NCBI RefSeq assembly: GCF_041916735.1
Contig: NZ_JAYRYY010000004.1
DNA: 64,000 nucleotides
Strand: one strand, 5' to 3'
Source: Zoogloea sp016790385
GTDB lineage: Bacteria > Pseudomonadota > Gammaproteobacteria > Burkholderiales > Rhodocyclaceae
Part shown: positions 38,359 through 46,739 of the stretch, in pieces
Numbering within the stretch: the stretch's first letter is position 1
Layout: every line of letters starts with the position of its first letter
Notes under the pieces: generated by a model
The model's input: only the letters and a program-made list of their open reading frames with translations
Database searches by the model: none
What the model was told of the DNA's origin: nothing
Translations under genes and position numbers: made by a program

Positions 38359-39771
38359 ATGAACACTGTGGCTGAAAAGTTCACCGATTTTGTCATTGCC
38401 GATCTCTCCCTGGCCGACTGGGGCCGCAAGGAGATCAAGATCGCCGAAACCGAGATGCCCGGCCTCATGGCCATCCGCGACGAGTTCGCCGCGGCCCAGC
38501 CGCTCAAGGGCGCGCGCATCACCGGCTCCCTGCACATGACCATCCAGACCGCCGTGCTGATCGAGACGCTGACCGCCCTCGGCGCCGAAGTGCGCTGGGC
38601 CTCGTGCAACATCTTCAGTACCCAGGACCACGCCGCGGCAGCCATCGCCGCCCAGGGCATCCCAGTGTTCGCCGTCAAGGGCGAAACCCTGGTGGACTAC
38701 TGGGACTACACCCACCGCATCTTCGAGTGGACCGACGGCGGTTTCTCCAACATGATCCTCGACGACGGCGGCGACGCAACCCTGCTGCTGCACCTGGGCG
38801 CCAAAGCCGAGAAGGATCTGTCGGTGATCGCCAAGCCCGCGTCCGAAGAAGAGACCATCCTCTTCGCCGCCATCAAGGCCAAGCTGGCCGTGGACCCCAC
38901 CTGGTACTCCACCCGCCTCGCCGAGATCAAGGGCGTGACCGAAGAGACCACCACCGGCGTGCATCGCCTGTACCAGATGCACCAGCGCGGCGAACTGAGG
39001 TTCCCGGCCATCAACGTGAACGACTCGGTCACCAAGTCCAAGTTCGACAACCTCTACGGCTGTCGCGAATCCCTGGTGGACGGCATCAAGCGCGCTACCG
39101 ACGTGATGATCGCCGGCAAGGTGGCCGTGGTGTGCGGCTACGGCGACGTGGGCAAGGGCTCCGCCCAGGCCCTGCGCGCCCTGTCGGCCCAGGTGTGGGT
39201 CACCGAGATCGACCCCATCTGCGCCCTCCAGGCCGCCATGGAAGGCTACCGCGTGGTCACCATGGAGTACGCCGCCAGCCTCGCCGACATCTTCGTCACC
39301 ACCACCGGCAACTTCCACGTCATCACCCACGACCACATGGCAGCCATGAAAGACCAGGCCATCGTCTGCAACATCGGTCACTTCGACAACGAGATCGACG
39401 TCGCCTCCATCGAGAAGTACCAGTGGGAAGAGATCAAGCCCCAGGTGGACCACGTCATTTTCCCGTCTGGCCGCCGCATCATCCTGCTGGCCAAGGGTCG
39501 GCTGGTTAACCTGGGCTGCGGCACCGGCCACCCGAGCTACGTGATGTCCAGCTCCTTCGCCAACCAGACCATCGCCCAGATTGAGCTCTTTACCCGCACC
39601 GCCGACTACCCGGTGGGCGTGTACACGCTGCCCAAGCACCTGGACGAAAAGGTCGCGCGCCTGCAACTGAAAAAGCTCAACGCCCAGCTCACCGAGCTGA
39701 CCGACGAGCAGGCCGCCTACATCGGCGTGCCCAAGCAAGGCCCTTACAAGGCCGAGCATTACCGTTACTGA
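38359..39771 (+). CDS. ahcY: Adenosylhomocysteinase (SAH hydrolase)
   Basis: A 470-residue NAD-dependent enzyme splitting S-adenosylhomocysteine to adenosine and homocysteine in the methyl cycle. Hallmarks: ARITGSLHMTIQTAVLIETL, CNIFSTQDHAAAAI, the catalytic DSVTKSKFDNLYG region, NAD-binding VCGYGDVGKGSAQAL and C-terminal YVMSSSFANQTIAQ plus HYRY. ATG 38359 follows GAGGAG. Controlled by the SAH riboswitch. In related genomes metF normally follows closely; here metF is 7.9 kb downstream behind an inserted island. Confidence 0.98.
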   Translation: MNTVAEKFTDFVIADLSLADWGRKEIKIAETEMPGLMAIRDEFAAAQPLKGARITGSLHMTIQTAVLIETLTALGAEVRWASCNIFSTQDHAAAAIAAQGIPVFAVKGETLVDYWDYTHRIFEWTDGGFSNMILDDGGDATLLLHLGAKAEKDLSVIAKPASEEETILFAAIKAKLAVDPTWYSTRLAEIKGVTEETTTGVHRLYQMHQRGELRFPAINVNDSVTKSKFDNLYGCRESLVDGIKRATDVMIAGKVAVVCGYGDVGKGSAQALRALSAQVWVTEIDPICALQAAMEGYRVVTMEYAASLADIFVTTTGNFHVITHDHMAAMKDQAIVCNIGHFDNEIDVASIEKYQWEEIKPQVDHVIFPSGRRIILLAKGRLVNLGCGTGHPSYVMSSSFANQTIAQIELFTRTADYPVGVYTLPKHLDEKVARLQLKKLNAQLTELTDEQAAYIGVPKQGPYKAEHYRY

Positions 39772-39795
39772 ACTTGATCCAAACTCAAGAGAAAT

Positions 39796-39826
39796 CCACA
39801 ATGGAACCATAATGATTCCATTGTGG
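39796..39826 (+). promoter_or_regulatory. Operator/promoter of the toxin-antitoxin pair
   Basis: Perfect 11-bp inverted repeat CCACAATGGAA / TTCCATTGTGG with a 9-base spacer containing CATAAT, a -10-like element. It ends 8 bases before the antitoxin start. Ribbon-helix-helix antitoxins bind such palindromes and autoregulate; the position would block the promoter. The hairpin would also form in the mRNA near the ribosome site. Confidence 0.7.
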
Positions 39827-39834
39827 AGTAAGCC

Positions 39835-40197
39835 ATGCCTGTCACGCTCACCATCAAGAATGTTCCGGACAAACTGGCCGAACAACTTCGCTCGCTCGCC
39901 GCAGCCCATCACCGTTCGCTTCAGGGCGAGCTGATGGCGATCGTCGAAGCCGTCGCACGCAACGAGGATCCCGCCAAGATACATGCGCCCCTCCCGCACG
40001 CAATGGTTGTCAGCCAAGACCGTGCGGACCCCAAAGCGGTTTCTTCCGACGATCTCCTTGATCAACTTGATTCAATCGTGATGGGCAGCCAGTGGGGTCA
40101 GGCGCCGATCCTGACCCGTAGCCAGGCCCACAACCGCGCGCTCTCGCGAGAGTTCGACTACCAGTTGCAGGAAGAGCAGGCGCACTACAAGCCATGA
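39835..40197 (+). CDS. Ribbon-helix-helix antitoxin (FitA/VapB-like)
   Basis: A 120-residue protein. The N-terminal VTLTIKNVPDKLAEQLRSLAAAHHRSLQGELMAIVE is an Arc/FitA-type ribbon-helix-helix domain for DNA binding and dimerisation. The C-terminal half is predicted to wrap the toxin. It overlaps the PIN toxin start by 4 bases (ATGA), the usual toxin-antitoxin coupling. It is the first gene of the island that separates ahcY from metF. Confidence 0.88.
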   Translation: MPVTLTIKNVPDKLAEQLRSLAAAHHRSLQGELMAIVEAVARNEDPAKIHAPLPHAMVVSQDRADPKAVSSDDLLDQLDSIVMGSQWGQAPILTRSQAHNRALSREFDYQLQEEQAHYKP

Positions 40198-40610
40198 GTT
40201 CGCCCTACTTCCTCGACACCAACATCCTCATCTACGCAACCTCGCTGGCCGGCGACCACGCAACCAAGCGGCCAATTGCACGCAGCTGGGTGGCCCGCAC
40301 CGACTGGGGCCTGTCCACTCAGGTACTGATGGAGTTCTACGCCAACGCTCGCCAGCCCCGCCACGGCCTGCTGCCGACAGCGCCCCAGGCTTTTGTCGAA
40401 AGCCTCGCCGCCAGACGCCCCGTCCAGGCAGTCGACCGTGAACTCGTGCTCGCCGCCCTCAGCCTGCGTAACCGTTACAACCTTAGCCACTGGGATGCGG
40501 CAATCCTCTGCGCTGCGGCGCGCCTCGGCGCCCACACGGTCATCAGCGAAGACCTCTCCCACGGACAGCAATACGACGGCGTCACCGTCCGCAACCCATT
40601 TGTGGCTTAG
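40194..40610 (+). CDS. PIN-domain toxin (VapC/FitB-like ribonuclease)
   Basis: A 138-residue PIN nuclease. Acidic active-site residues are all present: Asp8 (FLDTN), Glu47 (LMEFY), Asp101 (SHWDAAIL) and Asp120 (ISEDL). Expected to cut tRNA or rRNA when its antitoxin is lost. Overlaps the antitoxin by 4 bases. Likely stabilises the island by addiction. The downstream dndC-like gene starts after 50 bases. Confidence 0.9.
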   Translation: MSSPYFLDTNILIYATSLAGDHATKRPIARSWVARTDWGLSTQVLMEFYANARQPRHGLLPTAPQAFVESLAARRPVQAVDRELVLAALSLRNRYNLSHWDAAILCAAARLGAHTVISEDLSHGQQYDGVTVRNPFVA

Positions 40611-40660
40611 CCCCCCCAACACGTGATGCACCTTCAACAACGACTCCCGTCGCACCCCCG

Positions 40661-41977
40661 ATGAGCAAGCTGGAAGCCACCAAGGAATCCATGCGGATTC
40701 TTTACGAGTCCGATACGCGCCCTTGGGTTGTCGCTTATTCGGGCGGCAAGGACTCGACCGCCGTTCTTCAGCTGGTGTACGAGCTGCTCATGGAAGAGCA
40801 AGCTGCCGGCAAACCGGGCAAGCCCGTCTTTGTCGTTTCCTCAGACACCAGGGTAGAGGCACCCAACGTCGCTCAGTACGTTTCAAGCACCTTGAGCCAG
40901 ATTGGTCTTTCCGCCAAAGAGCAACGACTGGATCTATCTGTCCAGTTGGTTACGCCGGAAGCAGACGAGGAGTTCTGGTCGAAACTCATCGGACTGGGGT
41001 ACCCACCCCCAACCCGATGGTTTCGCTGGTGCACCACAAACATGAAGATCAAGCCCTCGCGAAGAGCGATTGACGCAATCACCCGCAAACACGGCAGCGT
41101 CATTCTGTTGCTCGGAACACGTAGCAACGAGAGCGTATCCCGAGGCAACGCCATCGCAGCACGCGAAACCAACCAGCTCGGTTTGAATCGTCACCACGAA
41201 ATCCCTGATGCGCTGGTTGCAACACCCATTGTGGAATGGACCACCGACGAAGTTTGGGACTACCTCTACTCCTACCCGCCCCCGTGGGGAGGTAGCCACG
41301 ACTTCATGCTGTCACTCTACCGCCAGGCCAACGGAGGAGAGTGCCCGGTTGTTCTTGATCTCAATACGCCATCCTGCGGCGGAAGCCGCTTTGGATGTTG
41401 GACCTGCACGGTAGTGAAAGAAGATAAGTCGATGCAAGGCTTCATCCAATCCGGGGAGGAGAAGCTGCAACCCTTGGCAAATTTTCGCGACTGGCTCAAA
41501 GCCATTCGCGAAGATGCCGAACGCCGCTCACCACTTCGTCGCGACGGCAAGTCAGCAGGCCCCGGCCCGTTCAACCCGAACACGCGGATGGAAATTCTCG
41601 TGAAACTGCTCACGCTGGAGCAGAGCGTGGGTTTCCCACTGATCTCTGATGAAAGCCTAGCCTTCATTCAGAAGACGTGGCGCGAGGAGTTCGATTACAG
41701 TGACATGGCACGCCAAATCGCAAGTCGTTTCGGCCGGGAGAATGCCATGGATAAACCCTTCACTTGCCTGCAATCCGACGATCCACTACTCGAAGTTTGC
41801 GCGCGTGACGCTGATTTCCCGCTGGAGCTAGCGCAACGCCTTCTGAACACCGTAAAGAGCCAATACGCCTACCTCGACAGATGGGGTGCAAAAACCGAAC
41901 TAGAACGTGACATTAGCGCGCTAATCGAGAAAGACATCGACCAGGCAAAGCTTGCCGACCCAGCCCATGATCTTTAA
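40661..41977 (+). CDS. dndC: DndC-like DNA phosphorothioation sulfurtransferase
   Basis: A 438-residue PP-loop enzyme. ATP-pyrophosphatase motif SGGKDS at 27-32, then RWCTTNMKIKPS with Cys124, GTRSNESVSRG at 152-161, and cysteines 228, 239, 246 and 249 (FGCWTCTVVKEDKSMQGF), candidates for the [4Fe-4S] cluster. This order is characteristic of DndC, which activates the DNA backbone or sulfur for phosphorothioate formation. It is somewhat shorter than many DndC proteins (about 500). It overlaps the dndD-like start by 11 bases. A PAPS reductase is less likely because of the RWC and CWTC motifs and the neighbours. No dndB or dndA is nearby. Confidence 0.87.
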   Translation: MSKLEATKESMRILYESDTRPWVVAYSGGKDSTAVLQLVYELLMEEQAAGKPGKPVFVVSSDTRVEAPNVAQYVSSTLSQIGLSAKEQRLDLSVQLVTPEADEEFWSKLIGLGYPPPTRWFRWCTTNMKIKPSRRAIDAITRKHGSVILLLGTRSNESVSRGNAIAARETNQLGLNRHHEIPDALVATPIVEWTTDEVWDYLYSYPPPWGGSHDFMLSLYRQANGGECPVVLDLNTPSCGGSRFGCWTCTVVKEDKSMQGFIQSGEEKLQPLANFRDWLKAIREDAERRSPLRRDGKSAGPGPFNPNTRMEILVKLLTLEQSVGFPLISDESLAFIQKTWREEFDYSDMARQIASRFGRENAMDKPFTCLQSDDPLLEVCARDADFPLELAQRLLNTVKSQYAYLDRWGAKTELERDISALIEKDIDQAKLADPAHDL

Positions 41978-44018
41978 GGAAATCCGTATCTCCAACCTGT
42001 TCTCCTACTTTGGCGAACAGGCCTTCGAATTACCCGCGCCCACGGCCGAACGCCCGCTGGTCCTGATCTCGGGACGCAATGGATTCGGCAAAACCAGTTT
42101 CATCAATAGCGTGAAGTTACTGTTTCTGGGCACCAGCGCAGACATGTTGCAGCGGGTCATAGAAGGCACCAAGCTTCGCCCAAACAGCTATTTGCTCGGG
42201 CATGACAAGGAGTGGCGCGGCATTTTCAATCGTCGCGCCCGAGAAATTGGCGAGCACAAGACCCGCTATGGCGTTCGAATCAAATGGCAAGAGGATCAAG
42301 GCACTGTAGCCGCTGAACGTTATTGGACCCTCACCGGCAACGAAGCCCAACACCATCTGCACATTGAAACCGACTTCGACACTGATTTCGGCCGCGTCAT
42401 CGACGACGAGGAGAGCGCCGAAGAATTCCTGGAACGCCGTCTGCCCAAGAGCGTCGTACCTTTCTTTTTCTACGACGGCGAACAGGTGCAGCAGATTGCC
42501 GAAGCCAACCGAGAAGGTCGGTTGCGGCAAATTGAGCGCCTGCTCGACATCAGCACCATCGACACCCTCGATGAATACCTGGGGCGGGCTATCTCGAAGT
42601 GGCGGCAAAGCGCCCAGGCACCGGAAATCCAGGCAGACCTGAAACAACTGGAGGGGCAAAAGCAGCAAAGCGAGGGTCAGCTGTTGTCACTGCAAGCCAA
42701 ACGAGACGACCTACAGACCGACATCGATAACGAAGCTCGCTCCATCATCCGCCTCCAGCGCAAGAACGACTCGCTGCGTGCCAAGTCGCTTCAGCGTGAC
42801 GAGCCCAGGCTGCGCCAGCAACTCGCCGATACCCGCGAACAATACGAGGCCTTATGCCTCAACATCGGCAACGCGCTCCCCCAGGCTGCCCCGCTATGGG
42901 CTGCATCACCCTTGGTTCAACGGGTCGCAGCGCAGCTGACAGAGGCCACCCACAATCCGAATCAAATGCTTGCCGAGCAAATCAAGGAAGTCGCCCAGTA
43001 CTTTCCCGAACAGCTGTTCGACCGGCCGATGCACTCCAGCCCACCGCTGACCGACACCCAGAAGCAACACTACAAATACAAACTGCAAAAGCTCTTCGAC
43101 GGCCTCACCGAACTGCCCAGCGGTGGTTTCTTCAGTCTGAAGGCCAGCGAGATTCTCGACCTGAGAGTCCGTTTTGACTACTTCCGACAGGCCGAACGTG
43201 AACGGGGGCACTTCGCAGACGACTTGAAGACAGCAAGCCGCCTGCGCCGCACCATGCAGGATCTTCAAGCCCAACTGGACGCGCTCGACAACATCTCCCC
43301 GGAAGAGCAAGAAGAGTTCAAGCGCCGGGAAGGCGAGATCACCGAGGCAGCGCAGCGCCGGGACGATTTCATGCGGCAGCTGGGCGGCGTCGACACCGAG
43401 AGCGCCAATCTGCAAATCCAGTTGGACAGGATCAAGACGGAGATAAATCGCAAGCAGACTGAGCAGGTCAAAGGCGAGATCAACTCACGACGCATCGCCC
43501 GGGCACGTCAGGCCCAGCAGCTGTTCGACGACTACAAGAAACGCCTAAAGGAGAGCAGGCGCGAGGACATCGAGCGGCAGATCAATCTGCGTTTCAAGTC
43601 ACTGATGAGTTCCCACGGACAGATTGACCGCATCACCATCGATGCCGATTTTGCGCTGACCTATCTGAGCGCGGATGGTCAGGAGGTCGGCATGGCAAAT
43701 ATTTCTGCGGGGATGAAGCAGCTGACCGCGCAAGCCTTGCTTTGGGCTCTGTCAGAAGCAACCAGCCGTCGCGTTCCGATAATCGTCGACACGCCCCTTG
43801 CCCGTATCGACCGTATTCACCAAGAGAATCTTCTCAATGCTTACTACCCGAACGCAGGAGAGCAAGTGATCGTTCTGCCTACAGACTCGGAAATCGATAT
43901 CGAGAAGTACCGATTGATTCAGCCGCATATCTGTGCGGAGTTCCGTCTAGAAAATGCGGATGGCGAGCACACCCATGTAATCCCGGACGTTCGCATGTAC
44001 GACGTGGTGACGGTCTGA
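41967..44018 (+). CDS. dndD: DndD-like SMC/RecF-type ATPase
   Basis: A 683-residue ABC/SMC-like ATPase. N-terminal IRISNLFSYFG and Walker A GRNGFGKTS at 36-44; FFFYDGEQVQQIA near 170 is typical of DndD; a long coiled coil (about 210-535) includes repeated Glu/Gln/Arg heptads; C-terminal signature NISAGMKQL near 577 and Walker B IIVDTPLARID near 605. DndD hydrolyses ATP in the phosphorothioation complex, perhaps nicking or opening DNA. It overlaps dndC and its stop is 1 base before the next start, so the cluster is translationally coupled. Confidence 0.9.
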   Translation: MIFKEIRISNLFSYFGEQAFELPAPTAERPLVLISGRNGFGKTSFINSVKLLFLGTSADMLQRVIEGTKLRPNSYLLGHDKEWRGIFNRRAREIGEHKTRYGVRIKWQEDQGTVAAERYWTLTGNEAQHHLHIETDFDTDFGRVIDDEESAEEFLERRLPKSVVPFFFYDGEQVQQIAEANREGRLRQIERLLDISTIDTLDEYLGRAISKWRQSAQAPEIQADLKQLEGQKQQSEGQLLSLQAKRDDLQTDIDNEARSIIRLQRKNDSLRAKSLQRDEPRLRQQLADTREQYEALCLNIGNALPQAAPLWAASPLVQRVAAQLTEATHNPNQMLAEQIKEVAQYFPEQLFDRPMHSSPPLTDTQKQHYKYKLQKLFDGLTELPSGGFFSLKASEILDLRVRFDYFRQAERERGHFADDLKTASRLRRTMQDLQAQLDALDNISPEEQEEFKRREGEITEAAQRRDDFMRQLGGVDTESANLQIQLDRIKTEINRKQTEQVKGEINSRRIARARQAQQLFDDYKKRLKESRREDIERQINLRFKSLMSSHGQIDRITIDADFALTYLSADGQEVGMANISAGMKQLTAQALLWALSEATSRRVPIIVDTPLARIDRIHQENLLNAYYPNAGEQVIVLPTDSEIDIEKYRLIQPHICAEFRLENADGEHTHVIPDVRMYDVVTV

Positions 44019-44019
44019 G

Positions 44020-45510
44020 ATGGCAACCAAGATCTACACCGACCGTCAGGACGAACAAGTCATTGAGACGGTGCTGAAGAAGGGGCTGAAGGCCAGCCTG
44101 CCGAAATGGAGCGTGCTGCGGCTTGCCCTTGGTCGATCCTTGCGCATTGAAACCGAACCTGATGAATCACTCGATCACAGAGAGAGCGGCGGCAAGGAGT
44201 ACGACCTTGAACAGCTAACCGGTGAAGGTAAAGCAGGCAACGACAACATCACGCCACTGCTGCGCGCCATGCTGTCCGTTCGCCATGGCGAGGACTTGTT
44301 TGCCGACAACGATGCCTTTGTCCGCTGGTTACAACGCCATGTCCGGCGCGGCCTGCGGGAGTTTCGCAGCGCCTGGATGGAATCCCACGACTTTCACGAC
44401 TATCTGCTCCATGAGTTGCTGGGCGATGTAGCAGGAACCGTACCCCAAACGCCGACCGACGACAGCGAAAGGCTTCTCCGTGCGCTGGCTGAAATCGGCA
44501 TCCCTGCCGAAGTGGTATCCCTCCAGAATGGCCCACGCCTGAGCCGTTACCACGTGCGCCTGCGCGACGTGAATGATCACGGCCTGCTCACCCGTGGCCT
44601 GGACAAGCTTGCTTTCGCCCTCGGTCTGGGCGATCAAGGCGTATTTGTATCGTCAACACTGGAGCCACGCATCGCCGCCGTTGATGTACCCCGACCGGCA
44701 AACCACTGGCACACGGTGCAGCCAGCAGCGCTTTACACTTGGCTGGCAGAGGCCCCCGCGGAATGGCGCTTGCCGGCTTATCTGGGCGAGGATGTGGGCG
44801 GCGAGGGGGTCGGCTTCGATCTCGCCAGCGCCCCTCATCTCTTGATCGGCGGCACAACAGGCAGTGGCAAGAGCGTCTGTCTGCATGCGCTGCTACTTTC
44901 CCTTTTAGAGCGACACAGCCCGGAACGCCTGCAATTACTGCTGATCGACCCCAAGCGCGTCGAACTTGCCCCCTACGCCAAGCTGCCGCATGTGATCGGG
45001 CAACAGGTGCTGTGCGAGGCACCCGACGCGCTGACCAACCTGCAGCAACTCGTGGACGTAATGAATCAACGGGAAGCCACGCTGGCGAGCCTGGGTGCCC
45101 GAGACATCGACGACCCGCGCGCAGCGAGTCAAGGGTGGGCCCGCATCGTTGTGATCGTAGAAGAACTCGCGGATCTGATTCTGCAATCCGGAGCAATCGA
45201 AGAGCCGCTGGTACGCCTTGCCCAGAAAGCACGGGCCAGTGGCATCCACCTCGTCTTGGCAACCCAGCGCCCCGACGCTCAGACCTTCTCCGGTTTGCTG
45301 CGCTCCAACATCCCTAGCCGCATTGCCCTGACAGTCCAGAAGGCCACCGAATCCCGCATCATTCTCGACGACATTGGCGCAGAACAGCTACTTGGCATGG
45401 GTGACATGCTGGTCAAACTGATCGGCCGGCCCCTTATCCGGGTGCATGGCGTGTTGATCGGTCACGACGACATCGCCCAAGGCGTCGCCCGGGCGAAAAG
45501 GACAAACTGA
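44020..45510 (+). CDS. Fusion of a DndE-like domain with an FtsK-type DNA translocase
   Basis: A 496-residue protein. Residues 1-135 resemble DndE: LPKWSVLRLALGRSL, then GKEYDLEQLTGEGK, LLRAMLSVRHG and a histidine/arginine segment FVRWLQRHVRRGLREF. DndE normally is a separate protein of about 110 residues that binds nicked DNA. Residues 150-496 are an FtsK/SpoIIIE motor: Walker A GGTTGSGKS 277-285, Walker B LLLIDPKRVEL (Asp310), VIVEELADL, ATQRPDA 414-420 and the RecA-core end SRIILDDIGAEQLLGMGDML. The gamma winged-helix domain and membrane anchor of true FtsK are missing. The stop overlaps the next start by 1 base. The DndE assignment is by pattern only; the FtsK assignment is firm. Confidence 0.8.
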   Translation: MATKIYTDRQDEQVIETVLKKGLKASLPKWSVLRLALGRSLRIETEPDESLDHRESGGKEYDLEQLTGEGKAGNDNITPLLRAMLSVRHGEDLFADNDAFVRWLQRHVRRGLREFRSAWMESHDFHDYLLHELLGDVAGTVPQTPTDDSERLLRALAEIGIPAEVVSLQNGPRLSRYHVRLRDVNDHGLLTRGLDKLAFALGLGDQGVFVSSTLEPRIAAVDVPRPANHWHTVQPAALYTWLAEAPAEWRLPAYLGEDVGGEGVGFDLASAPHLLIGGTTGSGKSVCLHALLLSLLERHSPERLQLLLIDPKRVELAPYAKLPHVIGQQVLCEAPDALTNLQQLVDVMNQREATLASLGARDIDDPRAASQGWARIVVIVEELADLILQSGAIEEPLVRLAQKARASGIHLVLATQRPDAQTFSGLLRSNIPSRIALTVQKATESRIILDDIGAEQLLGMGDMLVKLIGRPLIRVHGVLIGHDDIAQGVARAKRTN

Positions 45511-46739
45511 TGAGCCTGCTGATCCACGAATTCACCCCGTTATGGCTAACCATCGACCGCATCGGCCCATTTCAGGAGCGGATGGAAGAGATCGATTTCA
45601 CCGACGCCAATAACGAATCCTGCAATCTGTACCTATTCCTGTCCAAGAACGGGCGGGGCAAGACCACCGCGCTGGAACTGATGGCGGCACTGATGGGAAT
45701 GCTGGGCTGTGACGACATCCGCCAGATGGTCGAGCGACGTGGCAGCTCGGGCGAGCGCCCTTTCGACCTCGAACACCTGGATCGTGGCAGGGGGCGTGCT
45801 CAGTGGGACTTGCGTGTGCGTTACAGTGAGGATGGCATCGAACGCTCGGTGGTGCTTTCGCTGCTGGCCGGCTCGATGAGCTCCGACCTTAGCCTGCGAT
45901 TCTGGGATGAAGAGGCCTTGAAGACTGTCGGCGCAAGTGGCTGGCATCGTTTCGGCTTTTCCCGCAGCGATAACGGCGTCTGGCAATCCATAGGCAAGAA
46001 AGACACCTGGCTGGAGTCTCTCAATGGCGACATTGCCAACTCCATTGGACAAAAGGTAGGCGGCATAGAGGACAGCACGCTCGTATGGCCAACGCTGATC
46101 TATTTTTCGGCTTACCGGAACGTCACGCCTATTCTCCCTTCCGAAGAGCGCAGCATCAGTGCCCCACGTGACTGGAACTATCGCCCGCTGCACGCCTTCC
46201 GCACGGAGGGCCGCTTCTGGCGCGACTCGCTCGACAACTTGTTGGTGTGGCTAAAATGGCTGGACGACGGGCGGTTTGAACGCGCCCTGCAACTGGTGAA
46301 TGAGCGGGTATTCCATGAAACCACCACGTTCATCAAAGACGTCTCCCGCGAGCCCCCCGAAGCCATCGTATTGCACGATGGTCATCGCCTCAGACTCGAC
46401 GCTCTATCCAGCGGAGAGAAAAGCCTGGTGCAGTTGTTTTTGCGGCTCGGCACCCACATGACGCGAAACACCATCCTGTTGATCGACGAGCCCGAAGCCC
46501 ATCTGCACGACCAATGGAAATACCGTCTGTTCTACCAGCTAAAGACTTTGGTGAGAGATTGCTACCCCGGACTGACGATCATCGTCGCCACCCATTCGCC
46601 AGAAATCATGGAGGCCTTCGCCGTTGAGCTGAATGAGAAAAATCTGCGCAAAGGCGGCTACTTCTTCGAGACACCCGAAGAGGAGAAAAAGAAACAGCAA
46701 ATCCGCGACGAGGCAAAAAACCTTTATGGCGACGCTTAA
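45510..46739 (+). CDS. ABC-type AAA ATPase, AriA-like (PARIS)
   Basis: A 409-residue ATPase of the AAA_15/AAA_21 type. Walker A SKNGRGKTT at 45-53, ABC signature LSSGEKSL near 300, Walker B ILLIDEPEAHLH near 325 and H-loop ATHSPE near 362; the C-terminal tail is Glu/Lys-rich. It overlaps the next gene, a DUF4435 protein, by 14 bases. An ABC-type ATPase followed by DUF4435 is the composition of PARIS (AriA-AriB), where AriA senses phage anti-restriction proteins and holds AriB inactive. Other OLD-like ATPases share these motifs, so the AriA name depends on the partner. Confidence 0.8.
   Translation: MSLLIHEFTPLWLTIDRIGPFQERMEEIDFTDANNESCNLYLFLSKNGRGKTTALELMAALMGMLGCDDIRQMVERRGSSGERPFDLEHLDRGRGRAQWDLRVRYSEDGIERSVVLSLLAGSMSSDLSLRFWDEEALKTVGASGWHRFGFSRSDNGVWQSIGKKDTWLESLNGDIANSIGQKVGGIEDSTLVWPTLIYFSAYRNVTPILPSEERSISAPRDWNYRPLHAFRTEGRFWRDSLDNLLVWLKWLDDGRFERALQLVNERVFHETTTFIKDVSREPPEAIVLHDGHRLRLDALSSGEKSLVQLFLRLGTHMTRNTILLIDEPEAHLHDQWKYRLFYQLKTLVRDCYPGLTIIVATHSPEIMEAFAVELNEKNLRKGGYFFETPEEEKKKQQIRDEAKNLYGDA

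Noticed and set aside
38128..40065. 645-codon minus-strand frame opposite ahcY
   Set aside because: His/Gly/Val-rich shadow covering the riboswitch and ahcY.
40661..41977. Gene as PAPS reductase or CysD sulfate adenylyltransferase
   Set aside because: The RWC and CWTC cysteine motifs, GTRSNES and the DndD-like neighbour fit DndC; no sulfate-assimilation genes are nearby.
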